Positions 7,454-16,023 of a stretch of 30,017 nt of DNA are shown here, in pieces (positions within the stretch are counted from its first letter, which is position 1; the number at the start of each line of letters is the position of its first letter). The translations under genes and the position numbers were made by a program. The DNA is from Lachnospiraceae bacterium (GTDB taxonomy: Bacteria; Bacillota; Clostridia; Lachnospirales; Lachnospiraceae). The notes beneath the pieces are model-generated. The model worked only from the letters and a program-made list of their open reading frames with translations, searched no databases and had not been told where the DNA came from. The stretch spans positions 40,557 through 70,573 of the forward strand of contig JAAVAA010000011.1 in NCBI GenBank assembly GCA_014804285.1, written 5' to 3'.

Positions 7454-8764
7454 CTATACCGTCGCCAGCCATATTAGCAACAGGAAGATAGCAATGATCA
7501 CACCCAAAGTGATCAGACCGGCAATCGCGCCTTTCTTACATGCCTTGTAGTTACGGATATAATTAATGCGCTTAAAGATAAAGGCAGCAATCAGTCCGGG
7601 TATCGGCAGGAAGAAGGACAAAAGCTTATAGAGGAAAGAGCCCGTATCATGAACAGGCGGAAGCTTGATCTCATCCTCTGAAGCCGTCGTCTCCTTGGTC
7701 TCGTGCATATTTCCATTTCCGGAAAAATCAATGGTAATGGACTTAATAGGCTCGTTTTTATCTCTGACAGCTTTGTACTCTTCAATCTCCTTTTTGCTTC
7801 CATATACATAGTGGTCATGACCGATGCAGACTAACTCCGGCTCTTCCTCACTGTAATCATGGATGGAAGGATCATAAGTATAGAGCACTTTATTTTTTTC
7901 CAGCTTCGGATCCGGAATAGGAATTGCTGAAATCAGGGAATGAGTGTACGGATGCAACGGATAATTAAAAAGTTCCTCCGCCTCTGCAATCTCTACGATT
8001 CTCCCCTTATAAATAACACCGATACGATCCGAAATAAACCGCACTACCGAAAGATCATGGGCAATAAAGAGATAGGTAATCTCCTTCTCACGCTGGAATT
8101 TCTTCATCAGATTCAGCACCTGTGCACGGATGGATACATCTAACGCTGAAATCGGCTCGTCAGCCACTACCAGCTCCGGTTCCATTACCATAGCCCGGGC
8201 AATACCAATACGCTGTCTCTGTCCGCCGGAAAACTCATGGGGATATCTGGTCAGATGCTCCGGCAGAAGCCCTACCTCATTAATCATTTTTTCCACCTTT
8301 TTCTGACGATCTTCCTTACTTTTGTAGAGGTGGAAATTGTACAATCCCTCTGAAATAATATAATCTACCGTCGCTCTGTCATTCAAAGAGGCTGCCGGAT
8401 CCTGAAACACCATCTGGATATTCCGGATTACCTTACGGTCCAGCGCGTGAGGAATTTTGCCTGAAATACGGACACCTTTATACAGGATCTCACCGCCTGC
8501 CAGCGGATTTACACGGATAACAGCCCGTCCTACGGTAGTTTTTCCCGATCCGGACTCTCCTACCAGAGAAAACGTTTCTCCTTTATAGATATCAAAGGAA
8601 GCATTTTGTACGGCTTTGACCGCATTATCCTTTTTTCCGAAAGTAATATCAACATTTTTGACCGACAGCAGGATTTCTCTCCCATTTTCGTCAAGCGGTC
8701 CATGCTCCGGAAAAACAGCAGCGGAATTTTCTTTTGATTTTGAATTTATATTTGACACGATCAC
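7454..8764 (-). CDS. oppF: Oligopeptide ABC transporter ATPase (OppF-like) with a C-terminal membrane tail
   Basis: A 436-residue ATPase powering the peptide importer. Walker A GESGSGKT is at 69-76, Q-loop Gln121 in MVFQDPAASLN, signature SGGQRQR at 179-185, Walker B LVVADEPISALD at 198-209, and the switch His in IAHDLS. The oligopeptide transporter C-terminal stretch (HPYTHSLISAIPIPDP) ends near 287, where normal OppF proteins stop soon after. Here another 150 residues follow: a polar acidic linker (290-375), then two hydrophobic segments at about 378-398 and 412-433 that look like a membrane hairpin. The start is a GTG overlapping the oppD stop by 4 bases (GTGA), so translation is coupled. 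The membrane tail is unusual for an ABC ATPase; core function is certain. Confidence 0.95.
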   Translation of the reverse strand: MIVSNINSKSKENSAAVFPEHGPLDENGREILLSVKNVDITFGKKDNAVKAVQNASFDIYKGETFSLVGESGSGKTTVGRAVIRVNPLAGGEILYKGVRISGKIPHALDRKVIRNIQMVFQDPAASLNDRATVDYIISEGLYNFHLYKSKEDRQKKVEKMINEVGLLPEHLTRYPHEFSGGQRQRIGIARAMVMEPELVVADEPISALDVSIRAQVLNLMKKFQREKEITYLFIAHDLSVVRFISDRIGVIYKGRIVEIAEAEELFNYPLHPYTHSLISAIPIPDPKLEKNKVLYTYDPSIHDYSEEEPELVCIGHDHYVYGSKKEIEEYKAVRDKNEPIKSITIDFSGNGNMHETKETTASEDEIKLPPVHDTGSFLYKLLSFFLPIPGLIAAFIFKRINYIRNYKACKKGAIAGLITLGVIIAIFLLLIWLATV

Positions 8765-10518
8765 ACCCCCTGAATATTGTATGCCTGCATGAGCCGCTCA
8801 TGAAGATTACAGATTACCGACGGCTTCTCAATTTTCGGAGCATCGGGATCTAATAGCCATGTTTTAGCGAAGTGTGTATCACTGACCCGAAACATGGGCG
8901 GTTCCAACAAGGTATCTATTTTCATGCAGTATGGATTTCTAGGAGCAAACGCGTCTCCCGTAATTTCATTATAAAGGGAAGGCGGCGTACCGGTAATGGA
9001 ATATAATTCCGCATCAGGCTCTGCCAACTGGGGCAGCGATGACAACAGCGCCCATGTGTAAGGGTGGCGCGGATCATAGAACACATCCTCTACCGTACCC
9101 AATTCTATAATCTGTCCTCCATATACCACCGCCACACGGTCGGCAATATTCGCCACAACTCCAAGGTCATGGGTGATGAAAACAATTGTATAATTAAATT
9201 CCTTCTGCAGATCTTTGATCAGCTGTAAAATCTGTGCCTGCATGGTCACATCTAACGCCGTAGTCGGCTCATCGCAGATCAAAATCTTGGGCTGACAGGA
9301 AAGCGCAATCGCGATAACAATACGCTGGCGCATACCGCCGGAGTATTGGAAAGGATAATCATCGTAACGGTCAGCCGGATTAGGAATACCTACCTTATGC
9401 ATCAGATCTAACGCCTGTGCTCTGGCCTGCGCCTCTGTGCAGTTCTGATGCTTTATAATAATTGAAGAAATCTGTTTTCCAATTGTAATAATCGGGTTTA
9501 AGGATGTCATAGGATCCTGAAATACCGTAGCAATCTTCTTACCGCGGACCTGCGCCCAGTCCTTGGGAAACTGCATGTAAGCCAGATCCAAAATACAACG
9601 GCCGATCAATTCGGTATTCGTTTCGCTGACATATTTTACCCTCGGCGTAATTCCGTCGTAAATGCTGTTATGCTGCGTCTCATCGTTCCAGTCAATTCCC
9701 AGCTTCATTGCCTCTTTAAAGGATTCCATCAGCTTTTTGGTGACCTTATTACGGCGTCTGAAGTCGCCTCTGGCAACAGACAGATATATCTCTTTCGCCA
9801 AAATCTCGTTTCTGTCTGAAACTTCCTTAGATATCACTCCATGTGTCAGCTCTTTATATTTTGCCTGAAGCTCAGCTTCCCTTTTGGTATACTGCGCCAA
9901 ATATTCCGTATCATGGCTGGCAGCTTCTTCATACTTGCGGATCTGCTCCTTATTGCGGGCTTCCAGCTCTTTGATCTGTGCATCCAACTTGGAAATCTTT
10001 TCCTGAGCGGCTTTAATCTCCGCCTTGTCTTTCGAACGATCCAATGCTGTCTTACGGTTATAAACCTCTGTACGCTCAAACCGCAGATCCTTCAGTTCTT
10101 TTTCCTGGGCGGCTTTTTCCTCTTCACTAATCGTAGCGCGGTCTCTCTTCTCCGCCTGAAGGGCAAGCAATTCGCGATAAACAGAAGCACCCTGTTCAAG
10201 CAGTGAATATTCGTCTAACTTTCCTTTAAAGGATGCAATTTTGCTTCGCGCCCCATCACTTAACTGTGCGCGCGTATCCGATAATTCTTCATCATGAAAG
10301 ATAATATGCCCGTTACTGACAAATCCGTTTGAATCCAACATACCGGCAAAGGTTTTGGTAAAAACCGATTTGCCCGATCCCGATTCACCTACAATAGCAA
10401 TAGATTCATTCTCATAAATATCGAGGGATATCCCTCGAATCGCTTTTAGGATTCGTCCGCGGACACGGAATTTCACCTCCAGATCCTGGATAGATAACAA
10501 TACTTTATTATTTTCCAT
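8761..10518 (-). CDS. oppD: Oligopeptide ABC transporter ATPase (OppD-like) with a large coiled-coil insertion
   Basis: A 585-residue ATPase where a usual OppD has about 330. Walker A GESGSGKS is at 44-51, Q-loop Gln334 in TVFQDPMTSLNP, signature SGGMRQR at 393-399, Walker B ILICDEPTTALD at 412-423, and the switch His in FITHDLG. The extra length lies between Walker A and the Q-loop, about residues 82-322. Its middle (about 115-225) is very rich in Glu, Lys, Ala and Gln with heptad-like spacing (EEEKAAQEKELKDL, AQEKISKLDAQIKELEARNK), a clear predicted coiled coil. The C-terminal oligopeptide-transporter domain is present (HPYTWALLSSLPQL). The reading frame is continuous through the insertion, so it is not a frameshift artefact. 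It starts 10 bases after oppC with GGAGGTAGAG upstream. Confidence 0.95.
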   Translation of the reverse strand: MENNKVLLSIQDLEVKFRVRGRILKAIRGISLDIYENESIAIVGESGSGKSVFTKTFAGMLDSNGFVSNGHIIFHDEELSDTRAQLSDGARSKIASFKGKLDEYSLLEQGASVYRELLALQAEKRDRATISEEEKAAQEKELKDLRFERTEVYNRKTALDRSKDKAEIKAAQEKISKLDAQIKELEARNKEQIRKYEEAASHDTEYLAQYTKREAELQAKYKELTHGVISKEVSDRNEILAKEIYLSVARGDFRRRNKVTKKLMESFKEAMKLGIDWNDETQHNSIYDGITPRVKYVSETNTELIGRCILDLAYMQFPKDWAQVRGKKIATVFQDPMTSLNPIITIGKQISSIIIKHQNCTEAQARAQALDLMHKVGIPNPADRYDDYPFQYSGGMRQRIVIAIALSCQPKILICDEPTTALDVTMQAQILQLIKDLQKEFNYTIVFITHDLGVVANIADRVAVVYGGQIIELGTVEDVFYDPRHPYTWALLSSLPQLAEPDAELYSITGTPPSLYNEITGDAFAPRNPYCMKIDTLLEPPMFRVSDTHFAKTWLLDPDAPKIEKPSVICNLHERLMQAYNIQGV

Positions 10519-10528
10519 GCTCTACCTC

Positions 10529-11509
10529 CTACATATGCGTCCGGGGATCGGATGCATCACCCAGATTCTGTCCCACCACATACAGCACAATCGTGATGAT
10601 AGAAACAACTGCTACAGGTCCCCAGAATTCCAATTCCCAGCCCGGCGTCACCATGGCTGCCTCAGCCGCATAAATCAAACGTCCGAGAGACATATCACTC
10701 ATACCCATTCCAATATAAGCCAAGAACACCTCATAGGAAATGTAGGACGGAAGCTCCGTCGCAAGCAAAGTTACGATCAGAGAGGTCATAAAGGGCAGAA
10801 TATTTTTCAAAGCAATCTTTATCGTGGAAGTGCCCAGGCATCTGGATGCCAGATTATATTCCCGGTCACGGATGATCACTACCTGGGTACGGATAAAATA
10901 AGCAATACTCAGCCAGCCGACAATCGTAAGCGCAAACACCATCGTCCAGAAAGTAGGTGAAAACAACATGGAAAGCACCGATATGATCAAAATCATAGGT
11001 ACGTTTCCGATAATGTTGTAAACTTCCGTCATAATGATATCTACTTTTTTGGAAAATCCCCACACTGCTCCCAAAAGTACACCAATGGTCATATTGATGG
11101 CGGCGCAGATAAATGCCAGAGAGATTGAAATCTTCGCTCCATTCCAAACCGCATCAAAAGTCGGCTCCCCGCTTGCCCCGGAACCAAGGATCCATTTCAG
11201 TCCGACACCAAAATGTTCCATAGCATCGCCGGGGGACAGATGCTTGGCTGCAACATCCAGCAGATTGGCATATGGATCATACTCTGTAAGTGCAGGATAA
11301 ATGTATGAGAACACAATCACAAACATTAAAAGACTCAATATTACAATATTCACTTTGTTCCGGAAGAAAACACGAAACACCGACTTCCAATAGGAATATC
11401 TGGGAGCCGCTATTTTTTCCGATTCCGTATCGCTGTGCGTTACCTGAGCAAACAGTTCCTCGGTCTTTAAACCGGTCTTACTTTTCAATTCCTCATACAT
11501 TCCTATCAC
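10529..11509 (-). CDS. oppC: Oligopeptide ABC transporter permease (OppC-like)
   Basis: A 326-residue inner permease subunit. A roughly 40-residue cytosolic N-terminus precedes the first membrane helix (VNIVILSLLMFVIVFSYIYP, about 53-72), an OppC N-domain feature. The transport domain follows, with helices near 130-155, 165-200 and 255-315. The EAA loop that docks on the ATPase is EYNLASRCLGTSTIKIALKN. It ends in LGDASDPRTHM, matching the usual '..DPR' tail. The start is a GTG overlapping the oppB stop by 4 bases (GTGA); an in-frame ATG three codons later is an alternative. It partners OppB in the membrane pore. Confidence 0.95.
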   Translation of the reverse strand: MIGMYEELKSKTGLKTEELFAQVTHSDTESEKIAAPRYSYWKSVFRVFFRNKVNIVILSLLMFVIVFSYIYPALTEYDPYANLLDVAAKHLSPGDAMEHFGVGLKWILGSGASGEPTFDAVWNGAKISISLAFICAAINMTIGVLLGAVWGFSKKVDIIMTEVYNIIGNVPMILIISVLSMLFSPTFWTMVFALTIVGWLSIAYFIRTQVVIIRDREYNLASRCLGTSTIKIALKNILPFMTSLIVTLLATELPSYISYEVFLAYIGMGMSDMSLGRLIYAAEAAMVTPGWELEFWGPVAVVSIITIVLYVVGQNLGDASDPRTHM

Positions 11510-13086
11510 CTGCCTTTCGATGTAAATGAGATCCGCGGATCTACACTGGCCATCAGAATATCTCCCAGAATAATGGAAACTACTGTCAGTATTGCATAGA
11601 ACAGAGCAACACCTACAATTACACCATTATCATACTTATTGATTGCTTGGGTTAGCAGATTACCTGCTCCGGGAACTGCGTACACACGCTCCGTGATAAT
11701 CGCTCCCGTCATAGCAAATAGGATGCTTGCCGGAATACCATGAACAAGAGGAACCGCAGCATTCTTCCAGATATGCTTCGTAAAAATTTCCGTCTCGCTA
11801 AGACCGCCGGATCTGGCAAACTTAACATAATCGCTGTTCATCTGATCGATCATATAACGACGCATCCATTTCATCAGATTAGCGATGCTTGGCAGCGCCA
11901 GAGATATAATAGGCAGGACAAACATAAGCTTGCTGGACGAATCCATATCAAACAATGTGGGCAGTTTGAATACGCTTCCGCCAATCGCCTTAAACAGGAA
12001 AATATATGCCAGAGAGGGCACAGCTATAATGAATATAATATATACGGTGCCAATTTTATCCAAAATGCCATCTTTGAACCGGGCCATCAGAATCCCAATG
12101 GGAAGCCCCAGAATATAGGCAATTATAGTCGATATAATACCGATCACAAAGGAATATCCCAGTTTTGACAAGCTTCCTTTGGTGGTGATTGTATTCGTGT
12201 AATCATCCGTAAACCGCGCAGCATACATTTCGCTCAGCTCCAGAGACCCTTCCGCATAGGTGGCGGTGTGCAGGTCATCGGCGCTCTGCTCAACATGTCC
12301 TGTGGGATAACTCACAGAACTCAGCACATAAGTACCTTGGGACGCAGTCATTGTCTCAAACACATCCACGCCGCGGTTTACAGTATAAGACTCTCCCAAA
12401 TTAAGCGTCAGTAAATTCTGATGGAAATAAGGGAACTTACTGTCAAAATATATCAAGTATTTATGTTTCGTTCCATTTCCGATAATAGCCGGAGAAAATT
12501 TCTCTCCGCCGTAAAGAGGATCATGAAGCGTAAAGGTAAGCCCGCGCTCTCCAATATCCGTATCTTCATCCACATAATGAATATTGTCAATGAAAAACAT
12601 TCCTGTAAAATAAGAGATAACACGACTCGCCATGGGTTTATCTCTGGTTGCAAAGATGGCTGCCTGTCCTCCGTCCTTCACCCGGCCGTTGGTTTTTTTA
12701 TCTGCATCCAGGCGCACAACTGTATAACCCTGGCTTTCGTATTCTTCTGTAAATTTCTTAATATATTCAGCCGCAGTCTCGGAATCCTTTTCCGGCGTCT
12801 GTCCTATAAACGCTGCTGCTGCTCTGTCTTCTTCATCAAGCTCTCCACTTTTTACCTGTCTGGTAATATAGTCTGAATAGTTCACATAATCCACATACCC
12901 AAACGCCTGGTAGCGGCTTTGTTCATAAGTCACTCTTGCATTACTCTGCGTCTTTGTGTAATTACTGTCGCCCCCAAAGATATTGCCCCTATCCATCAGA
13001 GAATAGACAAGTATCATGATAAGAACTACCACGCAGATTGCAGAAAGTATACCCTTTACAATTCGTTGCAGTATATATTTTGCCAC
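11506..13086 (-). CDS. oppB: Oligopeptide ABC transporter permease (OppB-like) with a large extracytoplasmic insertion
   Basis: A 526-residue permease, far longer than the roughly 310 of typical OppB. Residues 1-28 are the first membrane helix (KGILSAICVVVLIMILVYSL). Then about 275 mostly polar residues follow, which must lie outside the membrane, before the transport domain resumes at about 307 (SKLGYSFVIGIISTIIAYIL). The EAA loop is DYVKFARSGGLSETEIFTKH, and the protein ends in MASVDPRISF, the usual tail. The added domain includes a Gly/Tyr-rich beta-like stretch. It would face the binding protein OppA and could form a docking or sorting domain. The start is GTG with AAAGGAG upstream. The gene lies downstream of oppA behind a tandem repeat and a weak hairpin. 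Confidence 0.95.
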   Translation of the reverse strand: MAKYILQRIVKGILSAICVVVLIMILVYSLMDRGNIFGGDSNYTKTQSNARVTYEQSRYQAFGYVDYVNYSDYITRQVKSGELDEEDRAAAAFIGQTPEKDSETAAEYIKKFTEEYESQGYTVVRLDADKKTNGRVKDGGQAAIFATRDKPMASRVISYFTGMFFIDNIHYVDEDTDIGERGLTFTLHDPLYGGEKFSPAIIGNGTKHKYLIYFDSKFPYFHQNLLTLNLGESYTVNRGVDVFETMTASQGTYVLSSVSYPTGHVEQSADDLHTATYAEGSLELSEMYAARFTDDYTNTITTKGSLSKLGYSFVIGIISTIIAYILGLPIGILMARFKDGILDKIGTVYIIFIIAVPSLAYIFLFKAIGGSVFKLPTLFDMDSSSKLMFVLPIISLALPSIANLMKWMRRYMIDQMNSDYVKFARSGGLSETEIFTKHIWKNAAVPLVHGIPASILFAMTGAIITERVYAVPGAGNLLTQAINKYDNGVIVGVALFYAILTVVSIILGDILMASVDPRISFTSKGR

Positions 13087-13110
13087 TTTCTACTCCTTTC
13101 CGGAATGCCC

Positions 13111-13174
13111 TTTTCTATGAAGCACTCTTCTATGAAATACTCTTCTTCCATGAAATGCTCTTTTTCATGAAAGA
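13111..13174 (-). repeat. Short tandem repeat in the oppA-oppB gap
   Basis: Four imperfect copies of an approximately 15-base unit (plus strand TTCTATGAARYACTC) run head to tail, the last two more diverged. They lie in the leader of oppB, starting about 25 bases before its GTG. Confidence 0.6.
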
Positions 13175-13199
13175 AGAACATTCCATTATATAAGGAAGC

Positions 13200-13222
13200 G
13201 CGGAGAAGTAAGACTCCCCCGC
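13200..13222 (-). terminator. Weak hairpin (possible attenuator) between oppA and oppB
   Basis: On the minus strand GCGGGGGAG pairs with CTTCTCCGC (9 bp, two G-T pairs, 5-base loop), followed by only a partial T-rich stretch. It is weaker than the other terminators here, which fits partial read-through into oppBCDF. Confidence 0.45.
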
Positions 13223-13258
13223 ACCTCCATCAGTGCTTTAGATTTTCACTGCTATATC

Positions 13259-15550
13259 TTAATACAAACCAATGTTCTTGCACATATAACCATAAGGCTG
13301 GATCGTATCAAGGTAAGTCTGCGCATCACCATAGTCAGGACCCCAACCGGAAGTACCGGGAGCAGCGTCAAAGTTTGCCTCATTTCCGGTGCTGATACGG
13401 TAATAAGAATAGGTATAAGCGGTCTGATCATCAAATTCTACCAGATTAACAATTACCTTTCCTCCAAGTGATTTCTCAACTGACTGCTTGTATGCATTAG
13501 CTCTGTTAGCATAATATTCTGCGAAAGAACCACAAGGTATATCAATATAGATTGGATTCTCTGTGGAAACCTCTACGCCAACCTGTGCCAGTTCAGCGAT
13601 TGCAGCATCCAGATATGCTGCTGCATTGGTTTCACTGTACCAGCCGTCGAAACCATCGCCGGAGCCTACGCCGTCATCAGCTGAAGGATCCCATACCTTA
13701 AGAGGTACTCCGTCTGCATCTAACTGTGCCTGTACGACCTCTCCAAAGTAGGTACCTGCTTTGAAAGTAACACTCTCGCCATTAATATCAATTGTTGTAT
13801 CATTCTCCAGAGTCTGGAAGGTTCCAGGTACATAAGCATTTCTAAGGCTTGCATACTTCAGATCCTCGCCTACGCTGGTTGCGTTAAATGCGCCTCTGTC
13901 AAATGCCATTGCCATAGCGAGACGGAAATTCTGATTGCTCAGGGCTTCTCTCGTTCTTGCCTTATCTTCATCTGTCTGAGCGGAAACACCTACGCTGGTA
14001 TCATCGTAGTTCGTCCATGTTGCACGGTTGACATTTACCCAACCACAGAAGGTTGTACCGTCAGTCGCGGATACATAATGATACAGATCGAAGTATGTCT
14101 CTGTCTCTCCTTCAGGGATATCCTGCTGTGCCTGTACCAGTGCGGAAGAGTTAAATCCGCATGCGGAACAATTATTATCCTTCGTATCGTTATACATACG
14201 AAGTGTATCAGATCCGTCGTTATAGTAAATATTTATATTCGGAGTATTGATTGCATCCGGATTCCAGTATGCAGGGTTTGCTGTGTAGCTGGTAACATTA
14301 TCTTCAGTATAGTTGGTAACCAGATAAGCGCCGCAGTATGCAATATGGCTGGGATCGGTACCGTAATTACCGGGTGTATATTCATCGCCTTCTGCTGAGA
14401 ATGTACCGCCCTGTGACTTATAGAAGGAACGGTTCAGCGGTGCGAAACATCCATATCCCATCATGGACAAGAATGCAGGGAACGGAGCCTCCAGTGTGTA
14501 TACCAGAGTATAATCATCTACAGCTTCAACACCTACTTCAGAGAAATCTGAAAGTTCACCGTTCACCCACGCATCATAATTCTTAATGCCGCAGCCGTCA
14601 GTGCTTGTCATCAGATATCCCAGCTCGCCGTCGTTATCAGCCACGTGCTGCATGGAAGCAACCCAGTCGTCCGCTGTCACTTCAGCGATTTCACGACCCT
14701 GCTGGTCAACCCATTTCACACCCGGACGGATATGGAATGTATAAGTCAGACCGTCGTCGGAAACCTCATAGCTCTCAGCCAGAGCAGGCTGCTGCTGATT
14801 CATCACATCATATTCCAACAGTCCTGTATAAGTACATGAAATAAAGTAGGAATCACTAGTCATGCTGGTAGCGATAACATCCCATGTTACCAGCTGATAG
14901 CTGATCTCATAGTTGTATGTATCATTCAGCGTGTAGCCTTTCTCCTCAAGGAAAGCCTTTGCTGCAGCATTCCAATCATCTGCTGTCTCGCACTCTCCCC
15001 ATATAGAAACCAATTCAGCTCTGTCTTCCGAACGAAGCAATTCATTGGTAACCATATAGGTATACCACTTGTACTCATCCAGACCCCAGAGAGTTGTGGT
15101 GCCGGTACGAGGTACAATACGGGTCATGGCATAGCCGCCGCCATTACTCTGAACAGGCTGGAACACACCGGACTCTAACAGTTTCGCTTCAGCGACACCC
15201 ATCAGCGCCATACGCTTATCCAGATCTGTTATCTCTTCTTTTGCTACCTGATAGTACTCATTGAATTCGCCCAGATTATAATCATAAAGGGCATCGGACC
15301 TTTCATCATAGCTCATTGCATCAAGAGCCTCCCAATCAGGTCCCACATAACCGGTTTCTTCACCTTCGTCAGCAGAATCGTCAACAGGTTCACTGACTTC
15401 AGCGTCATTAGTCTCGCTGACTTCTTCATTGGCATTTGTTGTTGTCTCAACAGACGGCTCCTTACTGCCGCCACCGCATGCAGTCAAGCCAAGCACCATA
15501 GATGCTGTCAACAAAGCTGCAAGCAGTTTTTGTACTTTGCACTTTTTCAT
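13259..15550 (-). CDS. oppA: Oligopeptide-binding lipoprotein (OppA-like)
   Basis: A 763-residue extracellular solute-binding protein of the peptide/nickel family. The signal peptide ends in a lipobox, VLGLTAC, with the lipid-modified Cys at 25, followed by a Gly/Ser/Glu/Thr-rich linker (26-65). The binding domain runs from about 190, with the family pattern ALAESYEVSDDGLTYTFHIR and the following KWVDQ. It is longer than typical OppA (about 540), mainly from an extra 120-residue segment before that domain. It captures peptides for OppBC. It is first in the operon behind a consensus promoter (15714-15742) with a leader of about 155 bases; the ribosome site is AGAGGAG 8 bases before the ATG. 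Confidence 0.95.
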   Translation of the reverse strand: MKKCKVQKLLAALLTASMVLGLTACGGGSKEPSVETTTNANEEVSETNDAEVSEPVDDSADEGEETGYVGPDWEALDAMSYDERSDALYDYNLGEFNEYYQVAKEEITDLDKRMALMGVAEAKLLESGVFQPVQSNGGGYAMTRIVPRTGTTTLWGLDEYKWYTYMVTNELLRSEDRAELVSIWGECETADDWNAAAKAFLEEKGYTLNDTYNYEISYQLVTWDVIATSMTSDSYFISCTYTGLLEYDVMNQQQPALAESYEVSDDGLTYTFHIRPGVKWVDQQGREIAEVTADDWVASMQHVADNDGELGYLMTSTDGCGIKNYDAWVNGELSDFSEVGVEAVDDYTLVYTLEAPFPAFLSMMGYGCFAPLNRSFYKSQGGTFSAEGDEYTPGNYGTDPSHIAYCGAYLVTNYTEDNVTSYTANPAYWNPDAINTPNINIYYNDGSDTLRMYNDTKDNNCSACGFNSSALVQAQQDIPEGETETYFDLYHYVSATDGTTFCGWVNVNRATWTNYDDTSVGVSAQTDEDKARTREALSNQNFRLAMAMAFDRGAFNATSVGEDLKYASLRNAYVPGTFQTLENDTTIDINGESVTFKAGTYFGEVVQAQLDADGVPLKVWDPSADDGVGSGDGFDGWYSETNAAAYLDAAIAELAQVGVEVSTENPIYIDIPCGSFAEYYANRANAYKQSVEKSLGGKVIVNLVEFDDQTAYTYSYYRISTGNEANFDAAPGTSGWGPDYGDAQTYLDTIQPYGYMCKNIGLY

Positions 15551-15713
15551 ATTTTTTCTCCTCTCTTAGATTTTACACACTTTCACACTTCATTGTTGCA
15601 AAGCATTCAGAACGATAAAAAGGAATGAATCCCATATCCATTCGCTTCTTTATGAATACTTGTATACAATACAGTGTCCAGTGTTACATGCAATTAACAT
15701 AGTACAGATATTA

Positions 15714-15742
15714 ATTATAAACTTCACTTTACAAAATGTCAA
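15714..15742 (-). promoter_or_regulatory. Consensus sigma-A promoter of the opp operon
   Basis: On the minus strand TTGACA (15737-15742) and TATAAT (15714-15719) are separated by exactly 17 bases, a perfect match. Transcription should start near 15707, giving a leader of about 155 bases before oppA. I see no recognisable riboswitch in the leader. Confidence 0.9.
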
Positions 15743-15828
15743 GTTTTTTCACTTTTAAGAATCCAAACCAACATTTTAACGTAATTTTTTCCAGCAATCC
15801 CCATATAAAGGCAATTTTCATTAGAAAA

Positions 15829-15910
15829 TACCGTGTAAACCTATTCGCCGCACAAAGTTTCATCCCCCGCCAGGTCAGGTTAATGTTGCGGACTTTTTAA
15901 CCTTTTTAAC
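15829..15910. repeat. Diverged partial copy of the 182-bp intergenic repeat
   Basis: This stretch, with CTATTCGCCGCACAAAG and then GGTCAGGTTAATGTTGCGGA, aligns with the left half of the repeats at 22433 and 23841 in the same orientation. The right half is missing or unrecognisable. It sits in the 473-base gap between oppA and the GH5 gene, which otherwise holds only the opp promoter, its leader and the GH5 terminator. Confidence 0.5.
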
Positions 15911-15970
15911 TTCTTATGATCAATTTACCATTATCATTGTCAGAAACTGTCCCGTCATCATTGATTCTTA

Positions 15971-16014
15971 AATAAGAAAAGAGCCTTCGAATATTTCAAC
16001 TCTTCGAAAGCTCT
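15971..16014 (-). terminator. Terminator of the four-gene HD-GYP/GGDEF/isomerase/GH5 unit
   Basis: On the minus strand AGAGCTTTCGAA pairs with TTCGAAGGCTCT (12 bp, one G-T pair) followed by TTTCTTATTT. It begins 10 bases after the GH5 stop codon. Confidence 0.88.
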
Positions 16015-16023
16015 CATGATAAA

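Noticed and set aside
13111..13174. The tandem repeat as a CRISPR array
   Set aside because: Units are about 15 bases with no spacers and no cas genes nearby.
13150..13190. A leader peptide in the oppA-oppB gap on the minus strand
   Set aside because: A short frame of about 18 codons exists over the repeats but has no ribosome site and is simply the translated repeat.
15551..15706. A riboswitch in the 155-base oppA leader
   Set aside because: I found no stable stem set or conserved core resembling a known riboswitch; only scattered short repeats.
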